From: Zoogloeaceae bacterium
GTDB taxonomy: Bacteria > Pseudomonadota > Gammaproteobacteria > Burkholderiales > Rhodocyclaceae
NCBI GenBank assembly: GCA_031290535.1
Contig: JAITNI010000235.1
Location: 1 to 5,923 of the forward strand
Reading direction: 5' to 3'
DNA length: 5,923 bases
Shown here: one piece after another, positions 1 to 5,773 of the stretch
How the letters are laid out: the number at the start of each line of letters is the position of its first letter
Position numbering within the stretch: the first letter of the stretch is position 1
Position numbers and translations under genes: made by a program
Notes under the pieces: model-generated
The model's input: the letters and a program-made list of their open reading frames with translations, nothing else
The model's database searches: none
Told to the model about the DNA's origin: nothing

Positions 1-105
1 ATTTTCGCGCTGATGGGCTATGAGATTGTGGAGGGCGAACTGGAACAAGGCCGCATTCGGGAGATGCGGCGCGTGAATTTTTTCCGGGCGCAGCCGAAGA
101 AATGA
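1..105 (+). CDS. C-terminal end of an unidentified protein (partial)
   Basis: An open frame enters at the left edge in frame 1 and ends at TGA 103-105, giving 34 residues. They begin IFALMGYEIVEGELEQG and end VNFFRAQPKK. The composition (mixed charged residues, Arg-rich end, no membrane segment) fits the tail of a soluble cytoplasmic protein. I do not recognise the family from so short a piece. The frame is real coding by its amino-acid balance and because it ends just before a stem-loop and the next gene on the same strand. The gap to the next start is 58 nt, so cotranscription with the exported protein downstream is possible but not shown. Confidence 0.6.
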   Translation: MFALMGYEIVEGELEQGRIREMRRVNFFRAQPKK

Positions 106-106
106 A

Positions 107-120
107 GCGCATTTTTGCGC
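107..120 (+). other. Small stem-loop just after the stop codon
   Basis: GCGCA / TGCGC form a perfect 5-bp inverted repeat around a TTTT loop (107-111 and 116-120), starting one base after the upstream stop codon. There is no T-run after it on the + strand, so it is a poor intrinsic terminator. It could be a weak 3'-end or RNA-stability structure. A TACAAT hexamer follows at 128-133 and resembles a -10 box for the next gene, but I see no convincing -35 at the right distance. Confidence 0.35.
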
Positions 121-163
121 CGTAGCCTACAATGCCACTTTTATTTTTTGCCGGAGTTTTTCC

Positions 164-1057
164 ATGCTTCCCATTGTTCGGCAATGCCTGTTTTTTGTTG
201 CAATAGGGCTGTGCGTGGGTCTGTTGACTCCGTCCGCCAGCGCGGAAGTGCTGGCCACCTGGGACGCAGGCGGCGGTTTTCAATATGCTTTTGTTGTCGA
301 GCCGGACGGTGGCCCGGACAAACAGCGTGTGCCTCCTTATCCGCTCGCCTTGCATCTGAAACAAAACGGGGAATTCCAAAACCGGGTTGCCCTGCCTCTG
401 CCCGCGCCAAAACAAAAGCTCATCCGCGAGGGGGAGATTGACTGGGTTTCCGGTTCTGGCGCGACGCAGATGAAACTCCTGGTGCAGCGCGTCAATCTTG
501 GCATGGCGCAACGCGCCATTCTGGTGACACAGGAAGAAGTCGCGGCGCAGCGGCGCACGTTTGCCCTCTATCTCATTCGGGACGGCAAACTGGAACTGGC
601 GCAGTCCTTCGTCGATGACAAGGCGAAAATCTCCTTTGTCGAGACGACCCTGCATGAAAAAAAAGTGTTGTCTGCGTGGCACGAAACCTATGGCGAAGTG
701 CAGCCGGGGGCGGCGGGAGCGTATGTGCTCCACTGGAACAAGACGCAGCAAGCCGCCGAACTCCTGATTCTGCCCACGCCGGAATTCCCGCTGTATGCAG
801 TGGCAATCGCGTTTTATCCTGACCTGAAAAGCGCCGAGGCCAGCAGTGCCAACCCGGTGGTCTGCGAAGCCGTTTCATATGCGCCACCCGGCTGGTATCC
901 GCTGGAAAGCTACCCGCAACTGACCGCAAAAGGGGCGTTTGTGTATGGTCGCCTGTTTCCCAACGATTACGAAGCGGAGCAATACCAAAAAAGTTTGCAG
1001 CGCTGCCTGCCCAAAACAAAAATCACCCTGCATTCCCTGACCCTGGGTAGTCCCTGA
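164..1057 (+). CDS. Exported protein of unknown function
   Basis: This 297-residue protein is probably periplasmic. Residues 1-27 are a Sec signal peptide: Arg6, then a hydrophobic core (about 8-21), then ASA|E, a good signal peptidase I site after Ala27. The ATG has a GGAG ribosome site 7 nt upstream (153-156). The mature part is rich in short beta-like stretches and has no further membrane segment. It contains only two cysteines, Cys234 and Cys281, which could form a disulfide in the periplasm. The last 60 residues are dense in aromatics (YAPPGWYPLESYPQ, then FVYGRLFPNDYEAEQYQ) and look like a compact conserved domain. I recognise no family; a resemblance to SPOR-type repeats was considered and is too weak to use. 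An SGAT tetrapeptide lies at 98-101. The gene converges on the DUF1439 gene with 27 nt between the stops and no clear terminator there. Confidence 0.85.
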   Translation: MLPIVRQCLFFVAIGLCVGLLTPSASAEVLATWDAGGGFQYAFVVEPDGGPDKQRVPPYPLALHLKQNGEFQNRVALPLPAPKQKLIREGEIDWVSGSGATQMKLLVQRVNLGMAQRAILVTQEEVAAQRRTFALYLIRDGKLELAQSFVDDKAKISFVETTLHEKKVLSAWHETYGEVQPGAAGAYVLHWNKTQQAAELLILPTPEFPLYAVAIAFYPDLKSAEASSANPVVCEAVSYAPPGWYPLESYPQLTAKGAFVYGRLFPNDYEAEQYQKSLQRCLPKTKITLHSLTLGSP

Positions 1058-1084
1058 GCCTGTTGTACAGACGGGAACAAAAAG

Positions 1085-1624
1085 CTACTGACCAAAGGTG
1101 AGCGCCAGTTCGCCATTTTCCACCCGCACGTTTTTCAGTTGCATGTTTTCCGGCGTCTGGTCGCGTTTTTTGGCGTCCAGAACATACAGCGGGTGGGTGG
1201 CGCAATATTCGGTGAGTAGCCCGGAGAGCACGGTGTGGGCGGGTTCGCGGTATTGTTCCGGGAGGTTGTGGAGATTCATCCGTTCAAGGGTCGGCGTGAC
1301 CAGATAGAACGCGCCCTGCGGGTGGTCATAGCGGAGGCCGCCGGAGACGTCGATTTCGCCGCGCAGGGGTTCCGGGGCGTTGAGGATGCGAACCGCCACT
1401 TCCAGCCCAAGATGAATGCGGTCGCTGCCTTCATGGAGCGCGACGCGCGGATTTTCCAGCGTGACCTGAAAAATCCGCAGATACGATTTTGTCACCGGCA
1501 GTTTTTCACGCAATTTTGTTTGCAGGCTGTCCTGCGAAATTCTGAACACGTGGTCGCCACTCATGCAGGCCGAAAGCGCCAGCAGCATGAAGAGCAAGAA
1601 GAAGCGTGAGCAAAGTTTTTTCAT
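1085..1624 (-). CDS. DUF1439 (YceB-like) lipoprotein
   Basis: This 179-residue putative outer-membrane lipoprotein has unknown biochemical role. The start was chosen at ATG 1624 because it gives a textbook lipoprotein signal: MKK, hydrophobic core 8-17, then lipobox L-S-A-C with the lipidated Cys20. Residue +2 after Cys is Ser, not Asp, which favours the outer membrane. The open frame extends to a TTG at 1708, but that would put 28 unrelated residues before the signal, so it is rejected. The mature part opens with HVFRISQDSLQTKLREKLP, the pattern of the DUF1439 family (E. coli YceB type). It continues with a beta-rich body and a final NVRVENGELALTFGQ. The family is thought to form a lipid-binding-like fold, but its function is not established. 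The ribosome site is weak (GGA about 10 nt upstream). The gene lies 80 nt downstream of apbE, behind a probable terminator, so it may have its own promoter or receive only read-through. Confidence 0.82.
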   Translation of the reverse strand: MKKLCSRFFLLFMLLALSACMSGDHVFRISQDSLQTKLREKLPVTKSYLRIFQVTLENPRVALHEGSDRIHLGLEVAVRILNAPEPLRGEIDVSGGLRYDHPQGAFYLVTPTLERMNLHNLPEQYREPAHTVLSGLLTEYCATHPLYVLDAKKRDQTPENMQLKNVRVENGELALTFGQ

Positions 1625-1644
1625 GTTTGAAATCCAGTTGGTGC

Positions 1645-1667
1645 AAAAAAACCGGCGCAAAACGCCG
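1645..1667 (-). terminator. Probable intrinsic terminator after apbE
   Basis: Read on the - strand, CGGCG-TTTTG-CGCCG is a 5-bp GC-only stem with a 5-nt loop, followed one base later by seven T residues (1651-1645). It lies 38 nt beyond the apbE stop codon and 20 nt before the start of the DUF1439 lipoprotein gene. Its position fits the end of a gshA-gshB-apbE transcript. The stem is short, so partial read-through into the lipoprotein gene is likely. Confidence 0.55.
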
Positions 1668-1678
1668 CCAATCATTCC

Positions 1679-1696
1679 TCCCCCTTGACAGGGGGA
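1679..1696. repeat. Perfect 7-bp inverted repeat with 4-nt loop
   Basis: TCCCCCT - TGAC - AGGGGGA forms a perfect palindromic hairpin in the spacer between apbE and the DUF1439 gene. Neither side carries a T-run, so it is not a classic intrinsic terminator by itself. It sits immediately after the apbE stop, where it could protect the 3' end of the mRNA. C5/G5 hairpins of this shape are often dispersed REP-like elements, but only one copy is present in this window. Confidence 0.5.
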
Positions 1697-1704
1697 TTTC
1701 TCGC

Positions 1705-2772
1705 TCAATTCAATGCGTCAGGCATCACCTTCACCACCGGTTTGCCCACAAAGTCAAGGCGGGCGTTCAGGGCGGGCGTGATCTGAATTTCGCCACTGGC
1801 ATCCACCCGCAGCACGGCTGGCGCGCCAATTTTTTGCGCGACGGCTTGCCAGTCCTCTGATCCGGCGATGAATACAGGTTTGGAGAGGGCGTCCGACAAC
1901 GTCCCCGCCTTGTCGCCGGGAGGGATGAGCACGGTGACGGCTTGCGTGTGGCGGACGGGCGCGGCGGTGGTCGGGTCAATCAGGTGGCTGTAGCGCTGGC
2001 CCGCGAGTTCAAAATAACGCTGGTAGTCGCCGGAGGTGCCGATGGCTTCGCCGTCGCGTAATTCCAGAATCGCCAGCGGGCCGGGCTGGCGCGGGTGCTG
2101 GATGCCGACTTTCCACGGTTTGCCGTTTTTGTCGCCCAACGCCATGACGTTGCCGCCGATGTTGATCAGGGCGTTTTTAATGCCATGCGCTTTGAGGATG
2201 ACCGCCGCCCTGTCCAGCGCCACGCCTTTCAGGTAGCCGCCAAAATCCAGCGCCAGCGCCGGGTTGTCGCTGGAGAGCGTCTCGCCTTCCTGGCGCAGTT
2301 GGGCGATGGAGGCGGGGTTTTTACGCCACGCCGCCAGCGCTGCGGCATCCGGCAATTGTGGCTGAAAATCCTCCGTATGAAAGCCCCAGAGTTCAATCAG
2401 TCGCCCAATGCCGGGGTCAAAACGATACTCGCCCTGCGCGGCCAGCGCGCGAGCTTCAAAAATGAAATCGCGCAGTTCCGGGCCAACCGTCACAGAACGC
2501 CCCGCCGCCAACGCCTCATTGACCGCCGTCAGTTCCGAGGGCTGCCAGGCGTGATAGGCGCGGTGCAGGCGGTCGAATTCCCGCAACACAGCGGCGGCGG
2601 CCTCATCCGCTTTGGGTTCCGGCGCGCTGGCGATGAGAAGATTGACCCGCGTTCCGAACACAAAGGATTCCCGCTCAATGGGCGGCGGCGGACGCCCGCA
2701 ACCGGAAACGGCAATCAGCAGCAGAACGCAGGCGGCACACGCGATTTTTTTCAGGCAACGGGGGTTAAACAC
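1705..2772 (-). CDS. apbE: ApbE-family FAD:protein FMN transferase, lipoprotein
   Basis: The family moves the FMN part of FAD onto a Thr or Ser of exported redox proteins (NqrB/C and RnfD/G type, FMN-binding domains), with Mg2+. The protein has 355 residues. It carries a lipoprotein signal with core 10-22 and lipobox V-S-G-C (Cys25); Gly follows, suggesting the outer membrane. Family landmarks in order are FDPGIGRLIELWGF (118-131), DFGGYLKGVALD (176-187), INIGGN (203-208), GTSGDY (245-250), YSHLIDP (261-267) and SDALSKP (293-299). Length is normal for the family. The last motif is unusual: canonical members read DAL(S/A)T, with Asp and Thr binding the metal, while this one has Lys298 at the Thr position. 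The GTG start lies 22 nt inside gshB and has a GGAG site 5 nt upstream, so it is probably translationally coupled. No Nqr, Rnf or FMN-binding-domain gene lies in the window, so the substrate is unknown. Confidence 0.95.
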   Translation of the reverse strand: MFNPRCLKKIACAACVLLLIAVSGCGRPPPPIERESFVFGTRVNLLIASAPEPKADEAAAAVLREFDRLHRAYHAWQPSELTAVNEALAAGRSVTVGPELRDFIFEARALAAQGEYRFDPGIGRLIELWGFHTEDFQPQLPDAAALAAWRKNPASIAQLRQEGETLSSDNPALALDFGGYLKGVALDRAAVILKAHGIKNALINIGGNVMALGDKNGKPWKVGIQHPRQPGPLAILELRDGEAIGTSGDYQRYFELAGQRYSHLIDPTTAAPVRHTQAVTVLIPPGDKAGTLSDALSKPVFIAGSEDWQAVAQKIGAPAVLRVDASGEIQITPALNARLDFVGKPVVKVMPDALN

Positions 2773-3776
2773 AGGCGCTCCAGAATGGCGATGCAGACGC
2801 TCGCGGCGTCAAACCCGGTTTGCTGGCGAATTTCCACCATGCAGGTCGGGCTGATGACATTGATTTCGGTCAGGTGTTCGCCAATCACGTCCAGCCCGAC
2901 GATCATCAGGCCGCGCTGCCAGAGCAGCGGGCCAAGGTGCGCGGCGATTTCCCGGTCGCGGGGGGTGAGTTCCTGCGCCACGCCCGTGCCGCCCGCCGAA
3001 AGATTGCCGCGTGTCTCGCCCGCCTTCGGGATGCGCGCCAGACACCAGGGCGCTACCTGACCGCCAAGGAGCAGAATGCGCTTGTCGCCGTGGGCGATCT
3101 CCTGCATATAGCGTTGCGCCATGATGGTGCGGCGGCCATTCCAGGCCAGCATCTCCAGAATGGCGTTGCGGTTGGAATCGTTGCGGTGAATGCGAAACAC
3201 CTGATGGCCGCCCATGCCATCCAGCGGCTTCACGATGACGTCGCGCTGCGCGTCGATAAAATGCTGGATCAGCCCCAAATCCCGGCTGACCAGCGTGGGC
3301 ACGGTATAGCGGTCGAATTCGGCAATCGCCAGTTTTTCGGAATGATCGCGCAGGGCGCGGGGACGGTTGTACACCCGCGCCCCTTCCGCCTCGGCCCGTT
3401 CCAGAAGCCAGGTGGCGGTCACGTATTCCGCGTCGAACGGCGGCGCTTTTCGCATCAGCACGGCATCAAAGGCGTTCAGGGGCATGGCCTCAAACCCGGT
3501 TTCCCGATACCAGTCGTGGTCGTCGGGACGAATGCTCAGGTGGTAGGCCATGCCGAACACGCCGGGCTGGCCGGGGTGTTCCGGTCGTCGCCAGCCGAGC
3601 GAGGCCGCCTCGATGGCGAACACCTCGTGCCCGTGTTTTTCCGCCGCCCGCATCATGGCGACCGTGGAATCCTGTCCGGCTTTCAGGTGGGCGAGCGGGT
3701 CAATGACAAACGCCAGCCGCAAGGGACGGCCATTGACGCCAAAGGCTTCCGGCGCGAAGGCAAGTTGCTGGGGCAT
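2751..3776 (-). CDS. gshB: Glutathione synthetase, prokaryotic type
   Basis: This cytoplasmic ATP-grasp enzyme joins gamma-glutamylcysteine and glycine to glutathione (ATP to ADP), the second step of the pathway. The product has 341 residues; E. coli GshB has about 316, and the excess is an N-terminal tail of about 18 residues before the conserved LRLAFVIDP. Landmarks are DPLAHLKAGQDST (26-38), LMRKAPPFDAEY (107-118), RALRDHSEKL (140-149), the Gly-rich VKPLDGMGG (182-190), GDKRILL (230-236), ARIPKAGETRGNLSAGG (247-263) and LTEINVISPTC (302-312), where Glu304 and Asn306 correspond to the Mg2+ ligands. The frame stays open to 3953, but the extra 59 residues are Arg/Gly/Ala-rich and overlap gshA, so ATG 3776 is chosen; it is the only ATG near the domain. 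It follows the gshA stop by 2 nt, without a strong ribosome site, which points to translational coupling. All key motifs are intact. Confidence 0.97.
   Translation of the reverse strand: MPQQLAFAPEAFGVNGRPLRLAFVIDPLAHLKAGQDSTVAMMRAAEKHGHEVFAIEAASLGWRRPEHPGQPGVFGMAYHLSIRPDDHDWYRETGFEAMPLNAFDAVLMRKAPPFDAEYVTATWLLERAEAEGARVYNRPRALRDHSEKLAIAEFDRYTVPTLVSRDLGLIQHFIDAQRDVIVKPLDGMGGHQVFRIHRNDSNRNAILEMLAWNGRRTIMAQRYMQEIAHGDKRILLLGGQVAPWCLARIPKAGETRGNLSAGGTGVAQELTPRDREIAAHLGPLLWQRGLMIVGLDVIGEHLTEINVISPTCMVEIRQQTGFDAASVCIAILERLCLTPVA
2778..2781 (-). promoter_or_regulatory. Ribosome binding site of apbE inside gshB
   Basis: On the - strand GGAG occurs within the last codons of gshB, followed by CGCCT and then the GTG start codon. 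The 5-nt spacing and the lipoprotein signal encoded directly after GTG support this start over later codons, and explain how a start buried in the upstream gene is used. Confidence 0.6.
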
Positions 3777-3778
3777 GT

Positions 3779-5119
3779 TCAGACCGGCTCCGCGACGGCG
3801 GTGGCGCGGGTTTGCGTTGTTGTCTGAAAAGGCGCGCCTTCCTGCCCCGGCGCGGTCTGTTCCAGTTCCAGCGCCGCCGCCAGACAGGCCAGCCGCCCCA
3901 CCACGCCATAGGCGTAAAAACGGTTCGGCGGCGCGTCCGGGTTGTCGCGGCAATCAGGGGTGTTGCACCCCGTCTCAAAGGCCAGCGGCTCGAATCCCAT
4001 CCCCGGCGCATTCAGGTTTTCATCTTTTCCGCGCGTGGTGTGTACCCGGTAAAAACCGCCCACCACGTAACGGTCGATCATGTAGATCACCGGCTCCGCC
4101 ACCGCTTCGCGCACGGTTTCAAACGTATGCACGCCCTCCTGAATGATGACATCGGAGACAGAAACTCCCTCCTTGATAACGCTCATCTTGTTGCGCTGTC
4201 GCCGGTTGAGGCCGATCACTTCGCGGGCGTCATGCACGGTCATCACGCCCATGCCATATGTGCCCGCATCGGCCTTGACCACGGCATAGGGCGTCTCGTG
4301 AATGCCGTATTCGCGGTATTTTTTACGTACCCGGGTGAGGAGCGCATCGACCTGTTCGGCCAGCGCCTCTTCGCCCTGACGCGCCTGAAAATCGAGCTGC
4401 TGGCAACTGGAAAAACAAGGCGCGATGCGCCAGGGGTCAATGTCGAGCAGATCGCCAAATTCCTGCGCCAGCCGCGCATACGCCGCAAAATGGCGGCTCT
4501 TGCGGCGGGTAAACCAGCCCGCGTGCAGGGGCGGGAGCAGAGTCTGTTCTTCCAGTCCTTGCAGCAGAGGCGGCAGACCGCCGGACAGATCGTTATTGAA
4601 CAGCACCGCGCAGGGGTTGAAATCCGCCAGCCCCAGCCGCTTGCCATGCCGCACGAGCGGCTCCAGCAACAGGGAATGGCCGTAGGGAAGCTCTATCCGC
4701 ACAGGCTGGGTCACGTCTGGCGACAGGCTGCCAATGCGGACTTCCAGCCCGGTCTGCGAGAGAATGAGCGCCAGTTGCGCCAGATTTTGCAGATAAAAGG
4801 TGTTGCGCGTGTGGTTTTCCGGGATCAACAACAGCTTGCAGGCGGAAGGACAGAATTTTTCCACCGCGCTCATCGCCGCATGGACGCACAGGGGCAAAAA
4901 AGCCGGATTGAGATTGTTGAAACCGCCGGGAAAGAGGTTGGTATCCACCGGCGCGAGCTTGAACCCGGCGTTCCGCAGGTCGCAGGAAGCATAAAACGGC
5001 GGCATGTGCTCCTGCCACTGCCCCCGGAACCATTGCTCGATCGGCGCGGAAAATTCAAGAAAACGGCGCTCCAGCGCCAGAATGGGGCCGGTCAGGGCGG
5101 TAGTCAGATGGGGAACCAT
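3779..5119 (-). CDS. gshA: Glutamate-cysteine ligase, A. ferrooxidans type
   Basis: This cytoplasmic enzyme catalyses the first and usually limiting step of glutathione synthesis: Glu + Cys + ATP to gamma-glutamylcysteine. It belongs to the proteobacterial family first defined in Acidithiobacillus ferrooxidans, not to the E. coli or plant-type families. The 446 residues show MVPHLTTALTGPILALE at the start, VDTNLFPGGFNNL (58-70), RKSRH (206-210), AVVKADAGTYGMGVM (279-293, ATP-grasp-like Gly-rich segment), VIIQEGV (324-330) and AEPVIYMIDRYVVGGFYR (341-358). The last 25 or so residues are Thr/Ala/Gln-rich and probably disordered. A TGA lies in frame three codons before ATG 5119, and the family begins here, so the start is firm although no good ribosome site is visible. 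Upstream is an 84-nt gap after the DUF3592 gene. A TAAGAT element there could be a -10 box, but no clear -35 accompanies it. gshB follows after 2 nt. Confidence 0.96.
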   Translation of the reverse strand: MVPHLTTALTGPILALERRFLEFSAPIEQWFRGQWQEHMPPFYASCDLRNAGFKLAPVDTNLFPGGFNNLNPAFLPLCVHAAMSAVEKFCPSACKLLLIPENHTRNTFYLQNLAQLALILSQTGLEVRIGSLSPDVTQPVRIELPYGHSLLLEPLVRHGKRLGLADFNPCAVLFNNDLSGGLPPLLQGLEEQTLLPPLHAGWFTRRKSRHFAAYARLAQEFGDLLDIDPWRIAPCFSSCQQLDFQARQGEEALAEQVDALLTRVRKKYREYGIHETPYAVVKADAGTYGMGVMTVHDAREVIGLNRRQRNKMSVIKEGVSVSDVIIQEGVHTFETVREAVAEPVIYMIDRYVVGGFYRVHTTRGKDENLNAPGMGFEPLAFETGCNTPDCRDNPDAPPNRFYAYGVVGRLACLAAALELEQTAPGQEGAPFQTTTQTRATAVAEPV

Positions 5120-5203
5120 GATTTTTCAAAGCAGGAATCAGCAAAGAGCAATCTTACACTGAGCCGCTGCGATTGATGGCATCCAGTCTGGCAGAAGCGC
5201 GTT

Positions 5204-5773
5204 TTAGACGCCCGGATTTTGTCCCGCGCCCCCTGGTTTTCGATGCCTGCGCCGCCAGACGCGGACATTACGCCACGCGCCCACGCCCGCCGCCCAGAAC
5301 AGTACGCCGCCCAGGGCGACCGCGCCCAGCGCGGGGAGCGCCATCAAGACCACCGACCCATGAATATCCCGGTTCAAGAGCGCTTCCTCGGGATGACGGG
5401 GATTCACCCACGCCCGCGTCCGCCGCCGAAAGAGCAGATCGGCATACGCGGCGCGTTGCGCGTCGGCATTATCCGTCCACACATGCAGCCCATAGCGCCG
5501 CCCCCAAAACGTTTGCCCCTCCCACGGGTAACGATACAGCACCGACACCCGCACACCCTGCGCGCCCATGTGGCTCAGGCTCACATCTTCCATGATCGCC
5601 GTCACCGGCGGCCAGTCGCGGCTGCGCCAGGCGTCCCACAACGGCGCGCCCCCCAGATGCCAGGCCGACAGCCCGCCGCCGCCCAGAAACAGCAAGGCCA
5701 GCAAAAAAATCCCCCCCTGCGCCAGCGCCCGTCCGGCAAGGGAAGAAACATCGGGAGTGAGAAAACGCCACAT
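5204..5773 (-). CDS. DUF3592-like membrane protein
   Basis: This 189-residue protein has no known function. It has two membrane segments, about 21-39 (GIFLLALLFLGGGG region) and about 139-163, around a domain of about 100 residues. That domain has the features of DUF3592: DWPPVTAIMEDVSLS, then VRVSVLYRYPWEGQTFWG, then RTRAWVNPRHPEEALL just before the second helix. The Arg-rich tail (RVWRRRHRK) should stay in the cytoplasm, which places the central domain outside the membrane. ATG 5773 gives a sensible start about 20 residues before the first helix. A TTG at 5809 would add 12 residues. Neither has a recognisable ribosome site. A TACACT hexamer (5780-5785) ends 6 nt before the ATG, so a leaderless transcript is conceivable. 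The gene is upstream of gshA on the same strand; a functional link to glutathione is not evident. Confidence 0.75.
   Translation of the reverse strand: MWRFLTPDVSSLAGRALAQGGIFLLALLFLGGGGLSAWHLGGAPLWDAWRSRDWPPVTAIMEDVSLSHMGAQGVRVSVLYRYPWEGQTFWGRRYGLHVWTDNADAQRAAYADLLFRRRTRAWVNPRHPEEALLNRDIHGSVVLMALPALGAVALGGVLFWAAGVGAWRNVRVWRRRHRKPGGAGQNPGV

Noticed and set aside
1058..1084. Terminator between the convergent exported-protein and DUF1439 genes
   Set aside because: Only a 4-bp CTGT/ACAG stem is present and no T-run follows, so it is too weak to annotate.
1685..1690. TTGACA in the palindrome as a -35 box on the + strand
   Set aside because: No good -10 follows at 16-18 nt, and transcription would run antisense into apbE. 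The hexamer is explained by the hairpin loop.
1625..1708. N-terminal extension of the DUF1439 lipoprotein from TTG 1708, overlapping the apbE stop
   Set aside because: It would bury the lipoprotein signal behind 28 residues encoded by the hairpin-bearing spacer. The ATG at 1624 gives a proper lipobox at residue 20.
2095..3827. Two long + strand open frames (2095-3060 and 2820-3827) opposite apbE and gshB
   Set aside because: Both are antisense to well-supported genes, have no recognisable motif or ribosome site, and show the Arg/Ala/His-rich composition of shadow frames.
3777..3953. N-terminal extension of GshB by 59 residues
   Set aside because: The extra residues are low-complexity Gly/Arg/Ala, overlap the end of gshA in another frame and are absent from the GshB family.
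3812..5176. Long + strand open frame (454 codons) opposite gshA
   Set aside because: It is antisense to a gene with clear family motifs. The translation is rich in Arg, His and Gln without domains, as expected of a shadow frame in GC-rich DNA.
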